18,815 bases of DNA, from NCBI GenBank assembly GCA_002390045.1, contig DGSB01000009.1, positions 360-19,174 of the forward strand, written 5' to 3'. This document shows positions 1 to 5,600 of this stretch, piece after piece. Below the pieces are notes generated by a model. The model made no database searches. It was not told the origin of the DNA and worked only from the letters and a program-made list of their open reading frames with translations. Within the stretch, counting starts at the first letter, position 1. The number at the start of each line of letters is the position of its first letter. Both the position numbers and the translations under genes were made by a program. Source of the DNA: Fibrobacter sp. UBA4373 (GTDB taxonomy: Bacteria; Fibrobacterota; Fibrobacteria; Fibrobacterales; Fibrobacteraceae).

Positions 1-19
1 CAAATACGTTATTCATAGG

Positions 20-901
20 CTAGCCGATAATCTTTTCTTCCAAAAGTTCCTTGATAAGTCCATCGATATCCGCATCGCTTGCGGTGAGCGTGCGGCTTTC
101 CTTCGCCTTAAAGACGATGTTCTTCACCGCCTTCACATTCGTCGGGGAACCAGCCTTACCAATCTGGGCCGGGTCCGCATTGATATCGGCAGCGCCCCAC
201 TGCGTAATGTTCAAGAACGGCTTCTTTGCGAGGAGAGCGGCATCGGCATCTGCCTGTTCCGGTTTGCGTTCCGCAGCGACCGTCGCCTTCTTGTACTTCA
301 TCACGAGCTTCGCATTGCGCGGGCGGCAAGGAGCGGCACTTCCGTTCACAGTCACAACCAGCGGAAGCGGAGCTTCAACCGTTTCTACGCCGCCATCGAT
401 ATGGCGTTTGATTACGACCTTCTTCGCCTTTTCGTCGAGCGAAAGAATTTCTTCCGCATAAGTCACCTGGGTAAGTCCAAGCTTTTGCGCAATCTGTGGA
501 CCGACCTGTGCGGTATCGCCGTCAATCGCCTGACGACCGCCAAGGATAATGTCATATTCGCCGATCTTCTTCACCGCCTGGGCAAGCGTGTAACTTGTGG
601 CAAGCGTATCCGCACCGCCAAGAGGACGGTCCGTCACCACGTAGCCGTTATCCGCACCGCGATAAAGAGCTTCGCGGACCACTTCGGCGGACTTCGGAAG
701 TCCCATGGTCAAAACGGAAATGGTGGAACCCGGGAACTGATCCTTCAAACGAAGGGCCTGTTCCAAAGCATTCAAGTCTTCAGGATTGAAGACAGCCGGC
801 AGTGCAGCACGGTTCACGGTTCCCTGCGGCGTCATCGCGTCCGGGCCGATGTTTCGAGTATCTGGCACCTGCTTTGCAAGCACGATAATTTTAAGACTCA
901 T
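20..901 (-). CDS. etfB: Electron transfer flavoprotein beta subunit (EtfB/FixA family)
   Basis: This 293-aa protein is the small subunit of an electron transfer flavoprotein, the cytoplasmic heterodimer that passes electrons between flavoprotein dehydrogenases and a quinone reductase or other acceptor. The N-terminus (LAKQVPDT, residues 8-15), the NPEDLNALE stretch (39-47) and the nucleotide-binding segment GGRQAIDGDTAQVGP (121-135) are family hallmarks. A basic NAKLVMKYKK segment follows the central fold. At 293 residues it is longer than the roughly 250-residue mitochondrial type, which fits the FixA-like or bifurcating branch; that subgroup call is inference. The gene runs toward the left edge, where etfA would be expected just beyond position 1. 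The start is the ATG at 901; the upstream sequence has no strong Shine-Dalgarno. Confidence 0.93.
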   Translation of the reverse strand: MSLKIIVLAKQVPDTRNIGPDAMTPQGTVNRAALPAVFNPEDLNALEQALRLKDQFPGSTISVLTMGLPKSAEVVREALYRGADNGYVVTDRPLGGADTLATSYTLAQAVKKIGEYDIILGGRQAIDGDTAQVGPQIAQKLGLTQVTYAEEILSLDEKAKKVVIKRHIDGGVETVEAPLPLVVTVNGSAAPCRPRNAKLVMKYKKATVAAERKPEQADADAALLAKKPFLNITQWGAADINADPAQIGKAGSPTNVKAVKNIVFKAKESRTLTASDADIDGLIKELLEEKIIG

Positions 902-1050
902 ATTTACTTTTCAATTCGGTTATGATTGTTCAACAGAAATCTTGCTAACGTGGCAAAATTTACTTGGAAAAAATATGATTTTTTTGAAGAATCCGGCACA
1001 AAAAGAGCCCGCTTGGAGCCGTTTTTTTCAAAACAGGAAGTTTTATCAAG

Positions 1051-1092
1051 CGAGCATTCAATAACAATTAACGAGCGTTTCAATAACAATCT
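1051..1092. repeat. Two-copy imperfect tandem direct repeat upstream of etfB
   Basis: Copy 1 (1051-1070) and copy 2 (1072-1092) share the pattern CGAGC(A/G)TT(T)CAATAACAAT. They differ by one substitution, a one-base insertion and the last bases. The spacing of about 21 bp is two helical turns, which suits a dimeric regulator binding one face of the DNA. The repeat lies about 150-190 bp upstream of the etfB start. It could equally be a small duplication without function. Confidence 0.5.
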
Positions 1093-1133
1093 AAAATGGA
1101 CTAACAAAACGTCATTCCCCTTTAGACTAGTCT

Positions 1134-1283
1134 TTAGTCAATTGAGCGCACTTCTACATTCTTTTGCTTTTTTAATTCTTCAATAACTTCATTCCATGAT
1201 TCATGAAATCCTCTGCTATAAAGCACGATACATAAAACATCAGGACATGCCTTAGCAAATTCCAAAAGGCCTTCATTAAGCAT
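1134..1283 (-). pseudogene. AT-rich 49-aa ORF, probable 3' remnant of a decayed gene
   Basis: On the minus strand an ATG at 1283 opens a 49-residue frame beginning MLNEGLLEFAKACPDVL, with a compact middle (CIVLYSRGFHESWNEVI) and a charged end (EELKKQKNVEVRSID). The residue mix and the amphipathic pattern look like real protein rather than random translation. The same frame continues upstream as QTKVVF, then a TGA at 1302-1304, then MIKLFV from an ATG at 1322. This suggests a longer gene broken by a stop. GC is about one third, lower than the neighbours. No Shine-Dalgarno is seen before either ATG. I do not recognise a family. It could also be a true short peptide. Confidence 0.35.
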
Positions 1284-1296
1284 AAACACCACTTTA

Positions 1297-1307
1297 GTTT
1301 GTCAAAC
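1297..1307. promoter_or_regulatory. Small palindrome GTTTG-T-CAAAC upstream of the cassette
   Basis: A perfect inverted repeat with 5-bp arms and a 1-nt centre lies about 60 bp upstream of the DUF3791 start. This is where an operator for an autoregulated toxin-antitoxin-like operon would be expected. It overlaps a possible -35-like TTGTCA. The palindrome is short enough to be chance. Confidence 0.25.
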
Positions 1308-1325
1308 AAAGAGCTTTATCATCAA

Positions 1326-1356
1326 GGCGTCCGTCCATTTACGGGACGTTTTTTTA
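1326..1356 (+). terminator. Hairpin plus seven T directly ahead of the DUF3791 gene (possible attenuator)
   Basis: CGTCC (1328-1332) pairs with GGACG (1344-1348). The next GT (1333-1334) pairs with AC (1341-1342) around one bulged G. Seven T follow at 1349-1355. This has the form of a plus-strand intrinsic terminator. However, no plus-strand gene ends upstream, and the next start codon is only 13 nt beyond the T-run. It therefore sits in the leader of the cassette, where it could limit transcription from outside or attenuate the operon's own transcript. Confidence 0.5.
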
Positions 1357-1368
1357 TAAATTAAAAGC

Positions 1369-1587
1369 ATGGACGAAAAGCGACAGATTCTTTTTATGCA
1401 GATCCGGATCCTGAGAATGGCCTCAGAACGATTCCATCTGTCTTTAAAAGAAACAGCCGAACTTTTCAAAAAATTCGAAGTTCTCAGGTATATCCGCGAA
1501 TGTTTCGGCATCTTTCACGTCGAAGGTGATGAAGCTGTTTTTGACGACGTCAAAAGCTACCTCAAAATCAAAGGGGCTGCCGTATGA
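1369..1587 (+). CDS. DUF3791 family small protein (first gene of the DUF3990 cassette)
   Basis: This 72-aa protein is predicted cytosolic and mostly helical. It matches what I know of DUF3791: an N-terminal helix (QILFMQIRILRMASERFHLS), a middle KETAELFKKFEVLRYIREC, and the signature end FHVEGDEAVFDDVKSYLKIKG, which resembles the family's usual pattern of a short loop, then D(I/V)..Y(I/L). DUF3791 proteins are commonly encoded just before DUF3990 proteins. The stop overlaps the next start by 4 nt (ATGA at 1584-1587), implying translational coupling. Its biochemical role is not established. An antitoxin, or a partner that guides or restrains the DUF3990 protein, is inference from position and size. 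Confidence 0.8.
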   Translation: MDEKRQILFMQIRILRMASERFHLSLKETAELFKKFEVLRYIRECFGIFHVEGDEAVFDDVKSYLKIKGAAV

Positions 1588-2150
1588 AGCGTTTAAAGAC
1601 AGGAACAATCCTTTACCACGGCAGCTACTGTGCCGTAGAAAAACCGAATTTAGACAAATGCGCTCGGTTCAAAGATTTTGGGAAGGGCTTCTATCTGACG
1701 ACCTCAAAAGAACAGGCTCAGAGTTTCGCCAAGATTTCTGCAGCCAAGGCTAAAAGCCGCGAATTGATTTCCATACAAGAACGCCTTGCATACGTATCGT
1801 CCTTTCTAGTGACCGATGTAGCAGGGCTCAATATTTTCGCATTTGAAACCGCCGACATTGATTGGTTGCATTGCATCGTCGCCCATCGAAGGGATACGGC
1901 TTTTTCAGAAATTCGCAAACAAATGACCTCTTACGATGTCATCTCTGGAAAGATCGCAAATGACAACACAAATGCGACAATTTTAGCCTATATGGGAAAC
2001 GTCTACGGTCCCATGGGAAGCACACAGGCAGACACCATTTGCATCAACCTTTTACTTCCCGAACGATTGCAGGATCAATTCTGTTTTAGAAGCGAAAAAG
2101 CATTATCAAAGCTTCAATTCATCAAAAGCGAATCCATCGCACTGGGGTAA
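1584..2150 (+). CDS. DUF3990 family protein, ADP-ribosyltransferase-like putative toxin
   Basis: This 188-aa protein has DUF3990 hallmarks: LYHGS (residues 10-14), KDFGKGFYLTTSKEQAQSFA (30-49), YDVISGKIANDN (117-128) and a C-terminal LQDQFCFRSEKALSKLQF (162-179). A histidine in a YHG strand and a tyrosine in a GFYLT strand recall the H-Y pair of diphtheria-toxin-like ADP-ribosyltransferases. A third residue could be Q163 or Q165, but I cannot assign it. No signal peptide or membrane segment is present, so it likely acts in the cytosol. It is coupled to the DUF3791 gene by a 4-nt overlap and followed after 3 nt by a third small gene. NAD+-dependent modification is inferred from the fold resemblance; target and activity are unknown. 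Confidence 0.82.
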   Translation: MKRLKTGTILYHGSYCAVEKPNLDKCARFKDFGKGFYLTTSKEQAQSFAKISAAKAKSRELISIQERLAYVSSFLVTDVAGLNIFAFETADIDWLHCIVAHRRDTAFSEIRKQMTSYDVISGKIANDNTNATILAYMGNVYGPMGSTQADTICINLLLPERLQDQFCFRSEKALSKLQFIKSESIALG

Positions 2151-2153
2151 TCT

Positions 2154-2363
2154 ATGAATAATGATAAAACCCTATTCGCTATGGATTTAACAGCTTTAAT
2201 GGCTGTAGAAAAAATTGCACAAGATTCCCAAAGGGCCCAAGAAGACGTTCTTGTGGATTTTATGGAATCCAATACGGCAAAAATGCTTTACGACGATTCG
2301 ACCAAACTTTGGTGGGATGGCCCCGATGCCACTGCCGAAGAATTTAATCGCGAGAAAAAATAA
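2154..2363 (+). CDS. Small protein with LYDD..TKLWW.GP motif, third gene of the DUF3990 cassette
   Basis: This 69-aa acidic protein starts 3 nt after the DUF3990 stop, with a G-rich GGGG stretch 8 nt or so ahead of the ATG. Residues 11-36 look like an amphipathic helix (LTALMAVEKIAQDSQRAQEDVLVDF). They are followed by LYDDSTKLWWDGP (45-57), a motif I associate with small proteins encoded beside DUF3990 genes in other bacteria. A helix plus a short hydrophobic linear motif is a common antitoxin design, in which the motif would block the toxin's active site; that role is inference. It ends 6 nt before the convergent phosphatase gene. I know of no named family for it. Confidence 0.72.
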   Translation: MNNDKTLFAMDLTALMAVEKIAQDSQRAQEDVLVDFMESNTAKMLYDDSTKLWWDGPDATAEEFNREKK

Positions 2364-2369
2364 AGCGCT

Positions 2370-4112
2370 TCAATAACCCTCGTTCGGGCTCTCCATTTTA
2401 AACGAAAGCATCGTGATATCGTCAAACTGCTGAGCTGTTCCGGCATGCTCCTTAACCGCTTCCCGCACTTTTTTGCACAACGTGCGAACCGGGCAATCGC
2501 GATTTGCATTTAAAACCGCCTTCAATCGATCCAGCCCAAACTCTTCCTCTTTTTCGTTCGTCGCTTCAGGGACTCCGTCCGTATACGTAAAAATGGTATC
2601 CCCCGGTTCGAGCTGGATTTCGAACTCATCGTAACGATATCCTTCGATTCCTCCAAGCACAAAACCGCTTTTGATTTTTGCAAGTTCAAACTCCCCGTTC
2701 TGATGCTTGATGAAGGGTTTTTCATGCCCGGCGTTCGCATAAACAAGGCGTCCCGTCTTTACATTTAAAACTCCGCAAAGACACGTCACAAACATATCGT
2801 GAACGTTGTGTTCCGCCAGTTCATCGTTTGCCCGGGTCAAGGTTGCCGCAGGCGAATATCCATACATAAAATTGTGTTTCAAAACAATTTTGGAAACCAT
2901 CATAAAGAGCGCGGCAGGAACACCCTTTCCCGAAACATCCGCAATCAAAAAAGCAACGCGATCGTCATCAATGAAAAAATTGTCATAAAAATCCCCGCCC
3001 ACTTCCAAAGCGGGCCGCATAATCGCGTAATTATCATAGCCTTTGATTTTTAACGGATTCGAAAGAGATGCTCGCTGGATCGCCGTCGCGATCGTCAATT
3101 CCGTGTGGACTTTTTCTTCTTTCGCCGTCACTGCAGTCAAATTTTTCACATAGAGATCCAGTTCCGAAGCCATCTCCTGATAAGATCTGGCGAGTTCCCC
3201 GATTTCCGACGTATAGTACGTATATCCACTGCACTTTTGCAAAATATGATGAATCCTCTCATCAATACTCGTATCCATCCCAAAATCTTTTGCAATCAGG
3301 CTCATGCCTTCGATCGGTTTCGTTACCGTCCTTTCCATATAATAAAGGAACCCGAGCGACACCCAAATACCGATATTCAACAGCCCACCGATGAAAAAAT
3401 AGACATAGCTCCATAAATACAGATTGCTTTCACCATACTTGATTGCAAAACTCGGATAACTCGCGAATCCAATCGCTACAGAAATAAGGATGCTCGAAGC
3501 CAAGAAGAACAAAATGAATTTTTCGTTCAGCGAAAACGAAAAAACGAAATTCGCCGGCATATTCTTTTCCTTGCGTTGCTTTCGCTGATAAAGGAGAGAG
3601 GCGCAAATCAAATACGGGAATCCAAACACCACCATGGTGATGAATTGGTTAAAGAAAATGTTTGCAGAAAGCATCGAAAAATAGTGTTCGTCGAACTTGA
3701 GTTTAATAACGCTCACTACCATAAAAGCCGTCGCCAAGGAGTCTAAAATGACAATGATCATATATTGTACATTTTTGTACACTTTGTCGAGCTTAAACTT
3801 GTTCTTGTCTTCACGACGGAGCCAGTTCCAAACGAGAGCCGGAACATAGCCATAGATGATCTGGACAAAAAAGCCGGGAATAAAAATGATGGGCGCATAT
3901 CCGGACGAGATATCCGCCAAAAGATTCGCAACGGCACAGCCCAAAACGCCCCAGAAACCGAAAGAAATTCCAAACAGCAACGGGAATGCGGCGACAATCC
4001 TGACTTCCGTCGTATCGGAGATTTTGAAGAATTCCCGACAGGGTTCGCCTAACGCATAAAAAATCAGCCCGCAAAGTACCGCAATCCAGAAATTCTTTTG
4101 GAGATTTTTCAT
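2370..4112 (-). CDS. Membrane-anchored SpoIIE-type PP2C serine phosphatase
   Basis: The predicted 580-aa protein has about eight hydrophobic segments in the first 260 residues, a short linker starting near TKPIEGMSLIA (about residue 263) that resembles a HAMP, a helical signalling stretch, and a C-terminal SpoIIE/PP2C phosphatase domain (about 350-578). Metal-binding and family motifs are intact: EVGGDFYD, DVSGKG, NAGH, YTDGVPEA and FDDITML. Such proteins usually dephosphorylate an anti-sigma-factor antagonist (STAS protein) to release a response, but no RsbV- or RsbW-like partner lies nearby. A frame is open to a start 39 nt upstream. I chose the ATG at 4112 because a strong GAGGGGG Shine-Dalgarno sits just before it. 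The ligand sensed by the membrane part is unknown. Confidence 0.9.
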   Translation of the reverse strand: MKNLQKNFWIAVLCGLIFYALGEPCREFFKISDTTEVRIVAAFPLLFGISFGFWGVLGCAVANLLADISSGYAPIIFIPGFFVQIIYGYVPALVWNWLRREDKNKFKLDKVYKNVQYMIIVILDSLATAFMVVSVIKLKFDEHYFSMLSANIFFNQFITMVVFGFPYLICASLLYQRKQRKEKNMPANFVFSFSLNEKFILFFLASSILISVAIGFASYPSFAIKYGESNLYLWSYVYFFIGGLLNIGIWVSLGFLYYMERTVTKPIEGMSLIAKDFGMDTSIDERIHHILQKCSGYTYYTSEIGELARSYQEMASELDLYVKNLTAVTAKEEKVHTELTIATAIQRASLSNPLKIKGYDNYAIMRPALEVGGDFYDNFFIDDDRVAFLIADVSGKGVPAALFMMVSKIVLKHNFMYGYSPAATLTRANDELAEHNVHDMFVTCLCGVLNVKTGRLVYANAGHEKPFIKHQNGEFELAKIKSGFVLGGIEGYRYDEFEIQLEPGDTIFTYTDGVPEATNEKEEEFGLDRLKAVLNANRDCPVRTLCKKVREAVKEHAGTAQQFDDITMLSFKMESPNEGY

Positions 4113-4155
4113 AGGCCCCCTCTTGATTGAAAATATATATCCTAATTCCAAAAAT

Positions 4156-4181
4156 GGGGAAAACCCTTCATTTCCCCTTTT
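4156..4181 (+). promoter_or_regulatory. GGGGAAA/TTTCCCC hairpin in the gap between the divergent phosphatase and MATE genes
   Basis: A perfect 7-bp inverted repeat (4156-4162 and 4171-4177) with an 8-nt loop is followed by four T on the plus strand. It lies in the roughly 100-bp gap shared by two divergent promoters. It could be an operator for either gene or a weak attenuator for the exporter. The T-run is short for a terminator, and no plus-strand gene ends upstream. Confidence 0.35.
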
Positions 4182-4214
4182 ATCCGAAATGGCGAATTTC
4201 TATCTTTGGCGGCG

Positions 4215-5600
4215 ATGACAGATCTTCGTTCTTCCAAGCTCCAAGCTTTTAGTTCGGCAAGCATCCCTAAGCTTGTCCTGATGTTCTCCGTTCCCGCCAT
4301 TATCAGCATGTGCGTGAACGCTTTCTACAACATCGTCGACCGTTATTTTGTGGGCCAGGGCGTCGGAGCGCTCGGCATTGCGGGTATCACGCTGTGCTTC
4401 CCCATTATGCTCTTCATTATGGCAATGTCCATGATTGTCGGAGTGGGCGGCAATACGCTTTTTGCAATCCGTTTGGGAGAAAAGAAGTACCATCAAGCAA
4501 GCATCATCTTGAACAACTCCCTTGTTCTGTTGATCATGATGGCGCTCGGCGCCTTTGCTTTTGGAGAACTGTTTATGGAACCGCTCCTGCGCCTTTTCGG
4601 CGCAAGCGACCAGACTCTCCCCGTTGCGTCGTCATACATGCGCATCATTCTCCTCGGGGCCGTTTTCCAGACGATCGCTCCGGGTATGAATCATTTTATC
4701 CGGTCCATGGGGCATCCGAAAACGGCCATGTTCCGAGATATCGTCGGAGCGCTGACAAATGTATTCCTAGACTGGCTTTTTATCATCCAGTTTCATTGGG
4801 GAATCGAAGGGGCTGCGTGGGCAACGCTCATTTCGCAGCTCACGAGCAGCCTTCTTATTCTTCAGTTCTTTGTCAAGAAGTCAACCCCGGTAAAGATCAA
4901 CAGACGGCATCTGCGGCTTCAGTTCCCTTACGTCCGGAAGATCTACATCCTCGGATTTCCGCCTGCGGTCATGCAGATCTGCAACAGTTTAATGAACGCG
5001 ATTCTCGCATGGAGCCTCGCAAGCTACGGGAACAAGAGTTTACAAGGGACCGATGTAATGACAGGCGGAGACATTGCGATTTCCGCATTTGGAATCATCA
5101 ACAGCATCGTTTCGATTGCCGTTTTACCGCTGATCGGATTTGTACACGGGACACAGCCGATTTTAGGCTATAATTACGGCGCCAAACTTTATGACCGCGT
5201 CCGTGGCACTGTCAAGTTCGCCTATATTTACAGCCTCGCTTTTATGCTGATTGCTTGGATTCTTTTGCAATGGAAGGCGGAAATCTTTGTTTCGCCTTTT
5301 GCCCCAGGCGACACGTACATGCAAAGCGTTTCCGCCTGGGGAATGCGCATTTTCACAAAGGCATTCCTCTTTGTCCCTCTCGGCATGATCGCAGGAAACT
5401 TTTTCCAAGGAACCGGAAAGGCCGGCATTTCCATGTTCTTGAACGCCTGCCGTCAAGTGATTTTGCTGATTCCGTTCCTCATTATCATGCCCCGATTCTT
5501 TGACTTGCAAGGCGTATTTATGGCACAGCCGCTTGCCGATATCGGATCGGGCATCATCGGGATTTTACTGCTCCGCTGGCAATTCAAGAAAATGCAGTAA
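4215..5600 (+). CDS. MATE family multidrug/sodium antiporter
   Basis: This 461-aa inner-membrane protein has the repeated hydrophobic pattern of about twelve helices typical of MATE exporters. The opening SIPKLVLMFSVPAIISM and the segments YNIVDRYFVGQGVGALGIAGI, GMNHFIRSMGHPKTAM, QPILGYNYGAK and GNFFQGTGKA match conserved MATE stretches. Members expel cationic drugs, dyes or metabolites using a Na+ or H+ gradient; the substrate here cannot be read from the sequence. Length is normal for the family. The frame also allows a TTG start at 4206. I prefer the ATG at 4215, although neither has a clear Shine-Dalgarno. The last 17 nt overlap the convergent GGDEF-EAL gene. Confidence 0.92.
   Translation: MTDLRSSKLQAFSSASIPKLVLMFSVPAIISMCVNAFYNIVDRYFVGQGVGALGIAGITLCFPIMLFIMAMSMIVGVGGNTLFAIRLGEKKYHQASIILNNSLVLLIMMALGAFAFGELFMEPLLRLFGASDQTLPVASSYMRIILLGAVFQTIAPGMNHFIRSMGHPKTAMFRDIVGALTNVFLDWLFIIQFHWGIEGAAWATLISQLTSSLLILQFFVKKSTPVKINRRHLRLQFPYVRKIYILGFPPAVMQICNSLMNAILAWSLASYGNKSLQGTDVMTGGDIAISAFGIINSIVSIAVLPLIGFVHGTQPILGYNYGAKLYDRVRGTVKFAYIYSLAFMLIAWILLQWKAEIFVSPFAPGDTYMQSVSAWGMRIFTKAFLFVPLGMIAGNFFQGTGKAGISMFLNACRQVILLIPFLIIMPRFFDLQGVFMAQPLADIGSGIIGILLLRWQFKKMQ

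Larger units (their letters stand above)
902..1368. other. AT-rich intergenic region between etfB and the DUF3791/DUF3990 cassette
   Basis: This gap of about 470 bp is clearly richer in A+T than the flanking genes; parts fall to about 30% GC. It must hold the etfB promoter (minus strand) and the promoter of the cassette (plus strand). It also contains a tandem direct repeat, a probable remnant ORF and a hairpin with a T-run, each listed separately. Several short open frames cross 904-1186, but none has a recognisable motif, a ribosome binding site or gene-like composition, so I do not call them. Confidence 0.7.

Noticed and set aside
1040..1100. Possible CRISPR-like array from the repeated CAATAACAAT units
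   Set aside because: There are only two units, back to back without spacers, and no cas genes are in the window.
904..1107. 67-codon minus-strand frame ending just before etfB
   Set aside because: It needs a TTG start, has no Shine-Dalgarno, and translates to low-information Phe/Lys/Ser-rich sequence across a repeat region.
1302..1511. 69-codon minus-strand frame overlapping the DUF3791 gene start
   Set aside because: Most of it is antisense to the DUF3791 gene and it has no motif. Only its last codons (MIKLFV) matter, as the possible start of the broken gene noted at 1134-1322.
4310..5173. Plus-strand open frame of 287 codons
   Set aside because: It is an out-of-frame reading of the MATE gene, rich in Arg, His and Cys, with no membrane segments or motif.
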